DNA of 64,000 bases from contig NZ_JACJSP010000021.1 in NCBI RefSeq assembly GCF_014698235.1, positions 20,934 to 84,933 on the forward strand, given 5' to 3'. Below, piece after piece: positions 17,071-25,603 of this stretch (position 1 is the first letter of the stretch; each line of letters starts with the position of its first letter). Source of the DNA: Limnothrix sp. FACHB-406. GTDB lineage: Bacteria; Cyanobacteriota; Cyanobacteriia; CACIAM-69d. A program made the position numbers and the translations under genes. Below the pieces are notes generated by a model. The model was given only the letters and a program-made list of their open reading frames with translations. It had not been told where the DNA came from and made no database searches.

Positions 17071-19440
17071 ATGGATATTGAAGCGGCTTGGCAATTCCCG
17101 ATCGAACCTCCCCCGGTGGACTGGGTGGCGGCGGTGCAATCAATGCTCGATCGCCTGGATGCGGTGCAGGTGGGCAACCCGAAGGCGGCGGATCTCAAAG
17201 AAAGTCGTTCACCGCAAGGCGATCGGGCCCGGTGGCTGGCCCAAGTGTTGTGGGAACGAGGTTGGCGTGATCCGCGCACCTTGGCCGGGTGGCTCTCGGC
17301 AGAGCACTATCAACCCACGGGGCCGGAGGGGTTTGGCTCCGAAATGGCCCAGGCGATCGCGCGGTTGGTGTTGGCCCATGAACGGGGCGATCGGGTGGCC
17401 ATTTGGGGAGATTTTGATGCGGATGGCGTGACGGCCACGGCGGTGCTGTGGGACGGGTTGGGGCAGTTTTTTCCCCAGGGCGATCGGCTCACTTATTTTG
17501 TGCCCGATCGCCTCAAAGAATCCCACGGGTTATCCCGATCGGGGTTGGCGGCCCTGGCGGCGGCCGGTTGGCAACTGATCGTGACCTGCGACACGGGCAG
17601 CACCAACCTGGCGGAGTTGGCGATCGCGCGGGATTTGGGCTTGGAAGTGATTGTGACCGATCACCACAGCTTGCCCGACCAACGGCCGGACTTGGTGGCG
17701 TTGGTGAACCCGCGCGCACTCCCGATCGATTCGCCCTTGGCCAGTCTTTCGGGTGTGGCCGTGGCCTACAAATTGGTGGAAGCCCTTTACCAAGCCTTGC
17801 CCACGGTTCCCCAACAGCCCCTCTCGGCCTTGCTGGATCTGGTGGCGATCGGGCTAATTGCGGATTTGGTGGAACTGCGGGGCGATGCTCGGTACTTGGC
17901 CCAAGTGGGATTGCAGCATCTCCAAAAAACCGATCGCCCCGGATTGCAACTGTTGCTGGAGCGATGCAAGAAAACGGGCGATCGCCCCTCTGATATTGCC
18001 TTTGGCCTGGGGCCGCGCATCAATGCGGCCAGCCGCATCTATGGCGATGCTCACTTTTGCATTGAACTGCTGACCAGTCGTGATCGCGATCGGTGTCGCC
18101 AATTAGCTGACCAAGTGGAAGCGGCCAACAGTCGCCGCAAAGCCCTGCAAAACGATGTGCTGTGGCGGGCCCGATCGCGCCTGGCCGCCGCCGATTGGTC
18201 TACCACCGCCGTGATTGTGTTGGCGGAAGCGGGTTGGCCCTTGGGCGTTTTGGGGCTAGTGGCGGGTCAACTGGTGCAGGAATTTAACCGCCCCGTGGTG
18301 TTGCTGACCCTGGAAGGCGACATGGCGAAGGGATCCGCTCGATCGCTCCCGGGTCTGGATTTTTATGAAGTCCTGAAGCAACAAACCCATTTGCTCGATC
18401 GATTTGGGGGCCATCCCCTGGCAGCGGGGTTGGCTTTGCCGGTGGCCAATCTGGATTTGTTTACCCAAGCCCTGGAACGGGAAGTGCGTCAACGCTGCCC
18501 AGCCCGATCGCCCCAGCCCATCACGGCCGATTTGACCGTCACCGTGGCAGACCTGTTGCTCGATCGGGGACGGGCCCTGTTTCAAGCCCTGAAGTGGCTG
18601 GAACCTTGCGGCATGGGAAACCCGGCTCCGCGTTTGCTGATTCGGCAAGTTCGGTTCCAAAACCTGCAAGTCCGCCGCCTGCACCTGGGATCCCAAAAAT
18701 TGCGGTATCTCTACACCCGCTTTGAAATTCAAGATGATTCGGCTACCGAACCTTTCCCGGGCATTTGGTGGGACTGTTTGCCGGAAGCCATTCCCAAGGG
18801 TTTCTGTGACTTGGTGGCGGAGTTGGATTTCAATGCCCGCGATAAGTGCTATCAATTGCGGCCCTTGGCAGTGCGCCCAGCCGATCGCCCCTTGGTGCGC
18901 GATCTCGCTGGTACGATTCCCGTTTGGGATTATCGGCAAGGGTTACCTGCCGCCGAATTGCCATCGCCCACCGCAATGTTGTGGGTTGATCAATGCCCCA
19001 CCCGTTGGGAAGACTGGCAGCAAATCGCCCGCCAAGCCCTAGACGATCAACGCCCGATCGCCCTGACCTATCAGCCAATTTTGGAACCCAGCCCCGATCG
19101 CACCTGGCAAACCCTTTTGGGGATGGCGAAATATCTCAGCCGCACCGGCCAAACCGTCGATCGAGCAGTCTTATCAGCGCGATTAGCCCTCAGCCCCCAA
19201 GCAATTGAACTCGGCCTCAATGCCCTGGCGGCGATCGGCCTGAACCCAAGGGAGCAGGATTGCCACCTGAGGTTTCAACCCCAAGCCTTGGATGCGATGG
19301 AAACTGAAGCGACCACCCGATCGCGGGCGATCGCCCAATTTTGGGCGATCGTCCAAGAAGAGCGCTTTCACCATCAATATTTCGCCACCATGCCCCCAGC
19401 AGCACTTCAGGATCTGGATCCGCGCCTCCAACCCCATTGA
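17071..19440 (+). CDS. recJ: Single-stranded-DNA-specific exonuclease RecJ
   Basis: This is a DHH-family 5'-3' exonuclease for single-stranded DNA, used in recombination and mismatch repair. The 789-residue protein has the metal-binding motifs DFDADG (114-119), the CDTG segment (VTCDTGSTN) and DHH (197-199), followed by the DHHA1 domain with GGHPLAAG and an OB-fold. It is longer than the roughly 580-residue E. coli protein. About 190 extra C-terminal residues (from about 600) form a poorly conserved domain common in cyanobacterial RecJ. The ATG at 17071 is preferred over the TTG at 17065. It converges with the J-domain gene on the other strand, 68 bases apart. Confidence 0.95.
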   Translation: MDIEAAWQFPIEPPPVDWVAAVQSMLDRLDAVQVGNPKAADLKESRSPQGDRARWLAQVLWERGWRDPRTLAGWLSAEHYQPTGPEGFGSEMAQAIARLVLAHERGDRVAIWGDFDADGVTATAVLWDGLGQFFPQGDRLTYFVPDRLKESHGLSRSGLAALAAAGWQLIVTCDTGSTNLAELAIARDLGLEVIVTDHHSLPDQRPDLVALVNPRALPIDSPLASLSGVAVAYKLVEALYQALPTVPQQPLSALLDLVAIGLIADLVELRGDARYLAQVGLQHLQKTDRPGLQLLLERCKKTGDRPSDIAFGLGPRINAASRIYGDAHFCIELLTSRDRDRCRQLADQVEAANSRRKALQNDVLWRARSRLAAADWSTTAVIVLAEAGWPLGVLGLVAGQLVQEFNRPVVLLTLEGDMAKGSARSLPGLDFYEVLKQQTHLLDRFGGHPLAAGLALPVANLDLFTQALEREVRQRCPARSPQPITADLTVTVADLLLDRGRALFQALKWLEPCGMGNPAPRLLIRQVRFQNLQVRRLHLGSQKLRYLYTRFEIQDDSATEPFPGIWWDCLPEAIPKGFCDLVAELDFNARDKCYQLRPLAVRPADRPLVRDLAGTIPVWDYRQGLPAAELPSPTAMLWVDQCPTRWEDWQQIARQALDDQRPIALTYQPILEPSPDRTWQTLLGMAKYLSRTGQTVDRAVLSARLALSPQAIELGLNALAAIGLNPREQDCHLRFQPQALDAMETEATTRSRAIAQFWAIVQEERFHHQYFATMPPAALQDLDPRLQPH

Positions 19441-19508
19441 TCACCCTTGATCGCATGATCGCAACAATCGCGAAGGGAGAAAAGTGGGAGTTCAGCCAGT
19501 TGCAAACC

Positions 19509-21032
19509 CTACTCTCCAATAAGCATGACAGCTCCCGTTTCCAAGCCACAGAAGATCCGTTTGCCATCGGTGACCACTGCCCGGCCAGGCGCTGGCAAAC
19601 TCAGGGTTTTTAGCGGGCGATCGGTCGATAGGTTCCAAAACTGAAGCGTGCAATCATCTCCTGTGCTGAGGAACCAAGTGCTATGGGGAGCAAACGCGAT
19701 CGCTCGCACTGACCCTTGATGGCTCTGTAACAATTGGGTAGTGGGTTTGGGGGAGGCCAGGGATAGTTGAATCGTTGCTCCTTGGGCTAGGGCGATCGCC
19801 CGTCGATCGGGACTCCAAGCCAGAGCATTCACCGGCTGTGAGAGTGACCATCGCCGCTGAATTTTGGACTGTTGTAAATCCAGCAACTGTAGCCCGCAGG
19901 ACTGCCCGCCCAATAATGCTGACCGACCGCAGGCACTAATCACAGCGTTCAAGTCAGATCCTTGCGGTGCGCGTACTTCCGAAGAGCACTGTTGCTCGGT
20001 GGCTGACCACCGCAAAGTTGATCGCCCCGCTTTCAAGTCCCAATGGCAAATCGTTCCTTGGGTATCAACACTCCACAATCCAAACCCGTCAGGTGCAAAC
20101 CTCAAAGCGTTAATCCCAGCCCCGAAGTTTAACCACCGTTCATCCAGTGTTGCCCCCACCCGTTGCCGCCGACCATCCCAAATCCAAATCACACCATTGG
20201 CAGAACCGATCGCCCACAGATACCCATCCCGACTCGCCGCCAGCGCCGTTAGTTCTCCCTCAAATTGCCGTGATTGTGATCCATTTGCCGCAGCATCAAG
20301 GCCCTGTAGTTGCAGCCATCGATCATGGCCGATCGTTCCTAGCCGTAATCCCGAAGCTTCCAAGACCATGGCGATGACCGGGCCCTGATGGTTCAAGATT
20401 GGCCCGCGCACGGCGCTGAAGCGATCCACCATGGATTCGGGGGTGTTGGTGGCCGGTGGCGCAGGAGGGCGCGCACTAGACTTTTGGCGTGCCTTTCGAT
20501 TCCGTTGCAGTTCCTGAATTTTTTGCCAATCTTGTCGAGCCAGATAATCAGACCCCTTGCGCCTAGCCACTTCATAGCGCAACTCATAGGCTGCTAAATA
20601 GTCCGGTTCTAGGAGAATTGCGTCGTTCAGATAGTTTTGGGCCGCCGTGTAGCTCCCTCGTGCCATGCAGTCGATCGCATAGCCATAAAAAATTTGAGCA
20701 GGCGATCGGGCAGGCCCAGGCCGGGATGAGACCCGAACACGATTAGCCCTAGCTGTTGTGCCTTGGGTTGTGGCGGGTGACGGCGGTTGTGAAGGCTGGT
20801 TGGTTACGGGTTGAGTGCCGATTTGGGTCAGGTGTTCCTTGATTTGCCGATAAGCCGCATTAATTTGCTTGAGTTTTGCTTCTGCGATCTTGCATAGCTC
20901 CGGATCCTCAGTAAATCGATCGGGATGCCAAACTTTGGCTAATTGGCGATAGGCTAACTTGACTGCTTCGATTGATGCATCAGCCTGAACTTCTAGTAAT
21001 TGATAGCACTGAGTCAGAGTCAGTTGAGACAC
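19509..21032 (-). CDS. J-domain and WD40-repeat fusion protein
   Basis: This 507-residue protein joins an N-terminal DnaJ domain (residues 1-67, HPD at 36-38) to a Pro/Thr-rich linker, a short helical tetratricopeptide-like segment (about 105-165, YGYAIDCMARGSYTAAQNYLNDAI) and a C-terminal beta propeller. The propeller has about six or seven degenerate WD40 repeats (215-507; IWIWD, ICHWDL and LQFWNL mark blade ends). The J domain should stimulate an Hsp70 (DnaK), while the propeller would recruit a client or scaffold. The start is a GTG at 21032 with GAGGTGG upstream. Nothing in the neighbourhood names the client. There is no signal peptide, so it is cytosolic. Confidence 0.9.
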   Translation of the reverse strand: MSQLTLTQCYQLLEVQADASIEAVKLAYRQLAKVWHPDRFTEDPELCKIAEAKLKQINAAYRQIKEHLTQIGTQPVTNQPSQPPSPATTQGTTARANRVRVSSRPGPARSPAQIFYGYAIDCMARGSYTAAQNYLNDAILLEPDYLAAYELRYEVARRKGSDYLARQDWQKIQELQRNRKARQKSSARPPAPPATNTPESMVDRFSAVRGPILNHQGPVIAMVLEASGLRLGTIGHDRWLQLQGLDAAANGSQSRQFEGELTALAASRDGYLWAIGSANGVIWIWDGRRQRVGATLDERWLNFGAGINALRFAPDGFGLWSVDTQGTICHWDLKAGRSTLRWSATEQQCSSEVRAPQGSDLNAVISACGRSALLGGQSCGLQLLDLQQSKIQRRWSLSQPVNALAWSPDRRAIALAQGATIQLSLASPKPTTQLLQSHQGSVRAIAFAPHSTWFLSTGDDCTLQFWNLSTDRPLKTLSLPAPGRAVVTDGKRIFCGLETGAVMLIGE

Positions 21033-21542
21033 GCAGCGACCACCTCATCTGGTGTTGATGATCGTAAGGCGATTATCAATCAACTTCAAGTATTCAAGGA
21101 GCTTTCATCAACTGATCTGAATGCCTGATCTGATCAGCTAATAGAAGTTCAGTAAAAATACGGTACTAATCAATCAAATTCGATTGATTTTTGATCAAAT
21201 CAGTCATTAAGATTATTCATAAATTGTTATCCAGCTATGGTTGAACTGATTTTTAATCTGGCATGAATGAATTGCCACTCAATTATGGTTGATCTGATTT
21301 TTAATCTGGATCGTGCTTCTTCTCGAACTACCCTCTAAAGTCGTTGCCTTTGAACTTAATTTGAAAAACTCTCTGGCTTATAAAAGCTTGAATAATTCAC
21401 CAGAGAATATGTAGTTAAAAGGCAACAACTTTTGGGATTTGGGTACTGGCGCTAATGACTTGAGTTCATCAAGCGTTGGCGAAATTGAAAACGGGCACTT
21501 GCAAAATTTGCAACGAACTTGGGTTGAAACGGTAAGCGTGGG
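21033..21542. other. AT-rich spacer with a direct repeat
   Basis: These 510 bases between two minus-strand genes contain no credible coding frame. They are markedly AT-rich compared with the genes around them, with many TGATTTTTGATCAAATCAG-like segments. A 26-base direct repeat is listed separately. Promoters for the J-domain gene should lie on the left side. Confidence 0.5.
21236..21309. repeat. 26-base direct repeat
   Basis: TATGGTTGA(A/T)CTGATTTTTAATCTGG occurs at 21236-21261 and again at 21284-21309, identical except for one base, with a period of 48. It lies upstream of the J-domain gene and may be a duplicated regulatory segment or a replication-slippage product. Confidence 0.7.
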
Positions 21543-22802
21543 TTAGCCATCCGCAAAGCCGGAAGCAGCGTGATGATTGGTAGAACCTAGTGCAATCATC
21601 GGTAGCCAAACGGTGAATAGGCTGCCTTGCTGTAATTCGCTATCGAGTTCAATTTTGCCGTGATGCAATTGAACGCACTGGGCAATGATGGCTAAACCCA
21701 ATCCAGTGCCGGGAATGTCAGCAACGTTGGATCCTCTGGTAAATTGTTGAAAAATCCGTTCCTGATCGGTGCTACAAATGCCGATGCCGTGGTCGCGAAC
21801 CTGTAGGAGTAGGAAGTTACTTTGTTGCGATAGAAAAACCTCGATTGTGCCGCCATTTGGTGAATATTTGACGGCATTGTCCAAGAGGTTGTTGGTAATC
21901 AGCCGAAATAGGCGAGCATCGGCCCAAATTTGAGAATGATCTAGGCGATCGTGGATCGTGATGTGACACAGGGCGGGTGCAATTTGTTGGCAACGATCGA
22001 CCACTTCCCTCAGCAAGGCAGAGACATCTAACCAGGCAGGTTCAAACCGCAATCGACCGGAATCAGCCTCAATTAAGACCGTGAGATCGTTAAATTCCGA
22101 AAGGGTTTTTTCCGCTAAACAACCGATCCGCTTCAGGTAGGCTCGCTGTTGTTCGGCGGGCCAATGATCCCAAAACCGATCCATGAGTTGGGCATAGGAT
22201 TGGATGGCTCCGATCGCGCTGCGGGAGTCATGGAGGGCGATCGCAGCCAGTTGGTTGCGATCGATCAATTGCTGTTCCAACGACACCTGACAGCGCCGGG
22301 CTTCGCGATCGGCCAAGCATCGGCTGCTCACCGCATCGAGCATGGCCCGCCCTTGCTCGGGAGTCCAAGGCAACCCCACCACGCCCCAGATGCCGCCATG
22401 GGTGAGGGCTGAAACCAATGGCGCGATTGAGGAGGGCAGGGGACGCATCACCACCACCAAAGAGGGCAGCCCCGATTGGCGATATAGCCAATCCACTAGT
22501 GCCAGCATTGGCTTCACCGTTTCCGGCATCACCAACAGCACCAACAGTTCCACCTTAGCCAGCTCACGCAGGGGTGGATCCGTTTGGGATCGCAATTGGG
22601 CTAAAGAGTCGATCGTCCAGTGATCAAACAACACATGGCCAGACTCCTGAATCAGAGATTCCCAAATCAGGCGTTCTGAAGTCTCATTGCCTCCAACCAG
22701 CGCCACAATCAGAGACTGTGACTCGGAAGGAACCGATTCGTGGTTGGAGCCGGAAGCTGTGGGTGGGCGATTGGGCACACTGGCCGAATTGGAAAAATTC
22801 AT
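21543..22802 (-). CDS. Sensor histidine kinase with N-terminal receiver-like domain
   Basis: This 419-residue cytosolic histidine kinase has a poorly conserved N-terminal alpha/beta domain (about 30-165) that looks like a pseudo-receiver: it starts LIVALVGGNE, as response regulators do, but lacks the acidic pocket. The kinase core follows. The probable phospho-acceptor is H191 in ALHDSRSAIGAI, which lacks the usual HE(I/L)RTPL pattern. The HATPase domain is intact ([26 protein letters not shown]). The start is taken at the ATG 22802; a GTG two codons upstream is also possible. No response regulator is next to it. Confidence 0.85.
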   Translation of the reverse strand: MNFSNSASVPNRPPTASGSNHESVPSESQSLIVALVGGNETSERLIWESLIQESGHVLFDHWTIDSLAQLRSQTDPPLRELAKVELLVLLVMPETVKPMLALVDWLYRQSGLPSLVVVMRPLPSSIAPLVSALTHGGIWGVVGLPWTPEQGRAMLDAVSSRCLADREARRCQVSLEQQLIDRNQLAAIALHDSRSAIGAIQSYAQLMDRFWDHWPAEQQRAYLKRIGCLAEKTLSEFNDLTVLIEADSGRLRFEPAWLDVSALLREVVDRCQQIAPALCHITIHDRLDHSQIWADARLFRLITNNLLDNAVKYSPNGGTIEVFLSQQSNFLLLQVRDHGIGICSTDQERIFQQFTRGSNVADIPGTGLGLAIIAQCVQLHHGKIELDSELQQGSLFTVWLPMIALGSTNHHAASGFADG

Positions 22803-23385
22803 GAACACATGCTTAAACCTCGTCGGCGGCGATCGATGGCTGGCGATGCAACCCCATCCCCCTAAACATCGAAACTTCGCTTCCGTAAATGCCAGATTTT
22901 AATTATCAACTTGCTGGTGGGATTCAGACCAGTTGAAGCGCTGCAAAACAGTCGTGAAAATCCCGATCGCAGCGCTGGCAGAAACTACCGCACCATTAGA
23001 CAAAATGACCAATCCGGCTCTGTTTACTTTGCACGAAGTTGGTTTGGATAGGTCGCAATTTTTCCGTTTTGATCGCCGGCCGGTGATGTCGATCAAAACT
23101 GAAAAGTTGATGCTTGTTGCCCCTAAATTTCAATCGTACCGCCCTTAGCTCCCGTGTCACCAGTGGATTGAGCGACAGAAAGGCTAAAAATGTTCCTGAA
23201 TGCCAAGATCCACCGCTGAGGCTGAATTTCAGGCTGAAATTCTGGAGTGGGTTGCTGGAATTGATGGAAATTGACTGGGTATGGACTGGATCGGGACTGG
23301 ATCTGAATCTGGCACAACGGGCCCAAGACTAAAGCCGGCCCCCATTTCAGGGGCCGACGCAGCCGCCAGCGATTCCAGTTTGTCT
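22803..23385. other. Spacer between maf and the histidine kinase
   Basis: These 583 bases hold no gene I can support. Short frames exist on both strands around 22900-23150 (65-71 residues) but they start with rare codons, lack ribosome sites and match nothing I recognise. A terminator for maf sits at 23336-23356. Just upstream of the kinase there is a GAGG at an unusual distance. Confidence 0.45.
23336..23356 (-). terminator. Likely terminator of maf
   Basis: CGGCCCC (23336-23342) pairs with GGGGCCG (23350-23356) around a seven-base loop, 30 bases beyond the maf stop. On the minus strand the stem is followed by CTTTAGTCTT, a weak U tract. Confidence 0.5.
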
Positions 23386-24045
23386 TTAAAGGGCTGGGGT
23401 TTGCCAAAGTTGCGTTACGTCGTATCCCAACTCCCCTAACATGCGACGCAAGAGGGGCAAGCTGAGGCCAATCACATTCATGTGGCAGCCTTCGATTTTC
23501 TCCACAAACAGGCCGCCGCGACCTTCGAGGGCAAAACACCCGGCGCATTGCATGGGTTCGCCCGTGGCGATGTAGGCCGCAATTTCGGCATCGGTGGGGG
23601 TTGCGAAATGAACACGGGTGGTGGCGGACTGGATCAACTCCCGATCGCTCGCCAAATCAATCAGCACATGGCCCGTGTACAGATCACCAATTTTCCCCCG
23701 CATCTGTTGCCAGCGCTCCATGGCCTCGGCGGGTGAGTCGGGTTTGCCATAGACTTCCCCATTCACCAACAGCACGGAATCGCAACCCAAAACCACGATC
23801 GAGCTACCCAGTTCATGGGATCCCAATAGGGACTGCCGCAGGGCCGGTTCCTGCCGCAGCCGATTGACAATCACCCGTGCCTTGCCCTGGGCCAGCACTT
23901 GCACCAGTTGTCCTGGATCAAAGACGGTGACGGAATCTTCATCGAAATCGCTGGGACAGACGATCGGGGGAATGCCTGCCATCTGGAGGAGTTTGCGGCG
24001 AGCAGGAGAGGCGGAAGCTAACACCAGTTGCAAGGGGTTAGGCAT
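23386..24045 (-). CDS. maf: Maf-family nucleotide pyrophosphatase
   Basis: This house-cleaning pyrophosphatase (219 residues) hydrolyses non-canonical nucleoside triphosphates. The N-terminal signature [14 protein letters not shown] is the Maf P-loop-like motif, and the catalytic region [16 protein letters not shown] is present. The later FALEGRGG and LPLLRRML segments also fit. It has the expected family length. A hairpin follows the stop codon. The gene lies downstream of cyanoP on the same strand but is separated by 332 bases with a terminator-like hairpin, so it is probably a separate transcript. Confidence 0.93.
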   Translation of the reverse strand: MPNPLQLVLASASPARRKLLQMAGIPPIVCPSDFDEDSVTVFDPGQLVQVLAQGKARVIVNRLRQEPALRQSLLGSHELGSSIVVLGCDSVLLVNGEVYGKPDSPAEAMERWQQMRGKIGDLYTGHVLIDLASDRELIQSATTRVHFATPTDAEIAAYIATGEPMQCAGCFALEGRGGLFVEKIEGCHMNVIGLSLPLLRRMLGELGYDVTQLWQTPAL

Positions 24046-24377
24046 AGTCTTGGTCAGTTAGTAATCGACAGGTTAGGAGATGGGGTTGACGGGGGTGAAT
24101 CGGGGGTGAATCCACGGATAAGGAAGCGGCGGAAGTTCGGGTGAAAGGGTGGCGGTTGGCCTTGGTCAGGATTGCCCAGACCCTACCAAGGAAACAGGGC
24201 AACAGCCTTGCCATTGCCCTGTCTGAATGATTGACGCGGTAGCGATCGATCGCTATCCAGCGCTATCCAGTTGACTGCCATTGAGGTTCGATCGCCACTT
24301 CGCCACCGATATCGATCACCTGAGTGCGGCCGATCGCCCGTTGGTTGTCGCTGTCGCCCCGGCTGAGGCCAAGTTGC
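24046..24377. other. Spacer between cyanoP and maf
   Basis: This 332-base spacer contains the hairpin at 24194-24222 and several short duplications (CGCTATCCAG occurs twice near 24255). No gene is apparent. Confidence 0.45.
24194..24222 (-). terminator. Terminator-like hairpin after cyanoP
   Basis: ACAGGGCAA and TTGCCCTGT form a perfect nine-base stem with an 11-base loop. On the minus strand it follows cyanoP and is trailed by TTCCTTGG, only a weak U tract. Confidence 0.45.
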
Positions 24378-24944
24378 CTAGTCTACGGAGAACGATCGAA
24401 CAACCGTTTCAAACATGTCTTTCACCTTGTCCCAACGCCCTTCGGAGGCGGAAATGTTCAAGGTGTAGAGCTGGCCACGGCTAACGGCAACGCTGGCCAG
24501 GTTGTGGCGCTCTTGGTTAGGCAGCTTCACGGCATATTCCAGCAAGTAATAGGTTTTGCCGTTGGCTTCTCGGGCCTCGGCGTTCACCAGTTCGGCGGTG
24601 CGTCCGGAGCCGGGCGGGGCGATCGCACTCTTAGAAAGGCGATAACCCACTTCGCTGGGAGTTCCCAAATCGGGCAGGGCTTTGCCGCTGGGAACGGGGT
24701 TGATCACAACGCTGACGTTTTCGGTTTCTTGAATCAGGTCATGGAAGACCACATCGGGCCCGCCGGCCACTTTGACGGCCACCCACCCGATCGGGTACAG
24801 GAATCGATAGCCTTTGGTGGCATCAATGTAGGCCTTCAAGCCGCTGGCCGGAGCGGCGCAGGCTTGCAGCGCCACCACAACCGTCAGCAACAACGCGATC
24901 GCGAGGCGTTTCCAAGTGGAGCGGTTCAGGGACGAAAATTGCAT
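24378..24944 (-). CDS. Photosystem II PsbP-family lipoprotein (CyanoP)
   Basis: This 188-residue thylakoid luminal lipoprotein belongs to the PsbP family. It begins MQFSSLNRSTWKRLAIALLL and has a lipobox (ALQAC) where the cysteine would be lipidated after signal cleavage. The mature part contains PsbP-type segments (ATKGYRFLYPIGWVAV, VVFHDLIQETENVSVVINPV, EYAVKLPNQERHNLASVAV). CyanoP is an accessory factor in photosystem II assembly or stability. The ATG at 24944 is chosen since the 25 residues encoded upstream (open to 25019) would precede the signal peptide and are not conserved. It appears to be monocistronic. Confidence 0.93.
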   Translation of the reverse strand: MQFSSLNRSTWKRLAIALLLTVVVALQACAAPASGLKAYIDATKGYRFLYPIGWVAVKVAGGPDVVFHDLIQETENVSVVINPVPSGKALPDLGTPSEVGYRLSKSAIAPPGSGRTAELVNAEAREANGKTYYLLEYAVKLPNQERHNLASVAVSRGQLYTLNISASEGRWDKVKDMFETVVRSFSVD

Positions 24945-25146
24945 GGGTTTCGAGTTCGATCGGGCGTTGCAAAACGGAGCATGAAGGACTGCTGCGTCCT
25001 CAATCACGAGGGATGACACGCAGGATTAGATTACACGCGGGATTAGTTGTTAATGATTGACAGCATCGTTATGATCGCGACAATCACAACGACCCGCATC
25101 ACTGACCCGCATCACTAATAATTTCAGATGCCGCCTAGCGGGTTGG

Positions 25147-25317
25147 CTAGCGAGCAATCCAACGCGATTTCATCTTAAACCGCCCCGGCCCCGGCCGATC
25201 CAGACCCAGCTCGGGAACCGGCGAATCCGGATCACGCCGCCCATTCTTCCAGATTTCTTTTGATCCCCATTCGGAGACCCGCTCGATCGCCAATATGGCT
25301 CGCAAGGGCGTGATCAC
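25147..25317 (-). CDS. Possible small protein or gene remnant
   Basis: A GTG-started frame of 56 residues reads VITPLRAILAIERVSEWGSK and ends RFKMKSRWIAR. Amino-acid composition and codon choice look protein-like, and the frame stays open for nine more codons upstream (KPWGRP just before the GTG) to a TAG at about 25342. I recognise no family. It could be a short gene or the tail of a decayed gene. There is no clear ribosome site. Confidence 0.25.
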   Translation of the reverse strand: MITPLRAILAIERVSEWGSKEIWKNGRRDPDSPVPELGLDRPGPGRFKMKSRWIAR

Positions 25318-25468
25318 AGGGCGGCCCCAAGGCTTTGCCGATCGGGTCTATCTCCCACTAGACAACACCTTGGCCATTTTGGGCGATCAATCCCCGTCCA
25401 TTCCCCTTGGCCTCTGTTGCTGTTTGTGAACCAAGCGGCTAACCTGACAGCTAAGAATTCTGAAAAAA

Positions 25469-25496
25469 TTGTTCCTCAGGAACAGTTCAGTATCAT
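25469..25496 (+). promoter_or_regulatory. Candidate cphA promoter with overlapping palindrome
   Basis: TGTTCCT-C-AGGAACA (25470-25484) is a perfect 15-base palindrome. It overlaps a possible -35 box (TTGTTC, 25469-25474), which is 16 bases from a possible -10 box (TATCAT, 25491-25496), 108 bases before the cphA ATG. A repressor or activator bound here would contact the polymerase site. The palindrome does not match the NtcA consensus GTA-N8-TAC. Confidence 0.45.
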
Positions 25497-25603
25497 CGTC
25501 AGCACTGAGACTAAGCTAATCCTTCGGTGTCGCTGACTCGTTAGATGACGGTTGGGTCACGCATCTCCCCGTTCTTTTTGAACCTTCCTCAACACTGCCT
25601 CCG

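Larger units (their letters stand above)
25020..25603. other. Spacer upstream of cphA
   Basis: This 584-base spacer lies between the divergent cyanoP (minus) and cphA (plus) genes. It includes a possible 56-residue frame on the minus strand (listed separately, low confidence) and a promoter-like palindrome at 25470-25484. The part near cphA has a pyrimidine-rich stretch (CCCCGTTCTTTTTGAACC). Confidence 0.5.

Noticed and set aside
22899..23148. Two small frames (65 and 71 residues) on opposite strands between the kinase and maf
   Set aside because: One needs a TTG start, neither has a ribosome site, and neither resembles known small photosystem or cytochrome subunits.
24324..25016. 230-residue frame antisense to cyanoP
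   Set aside because: It is the shadow of a clear PsbP-family gene.
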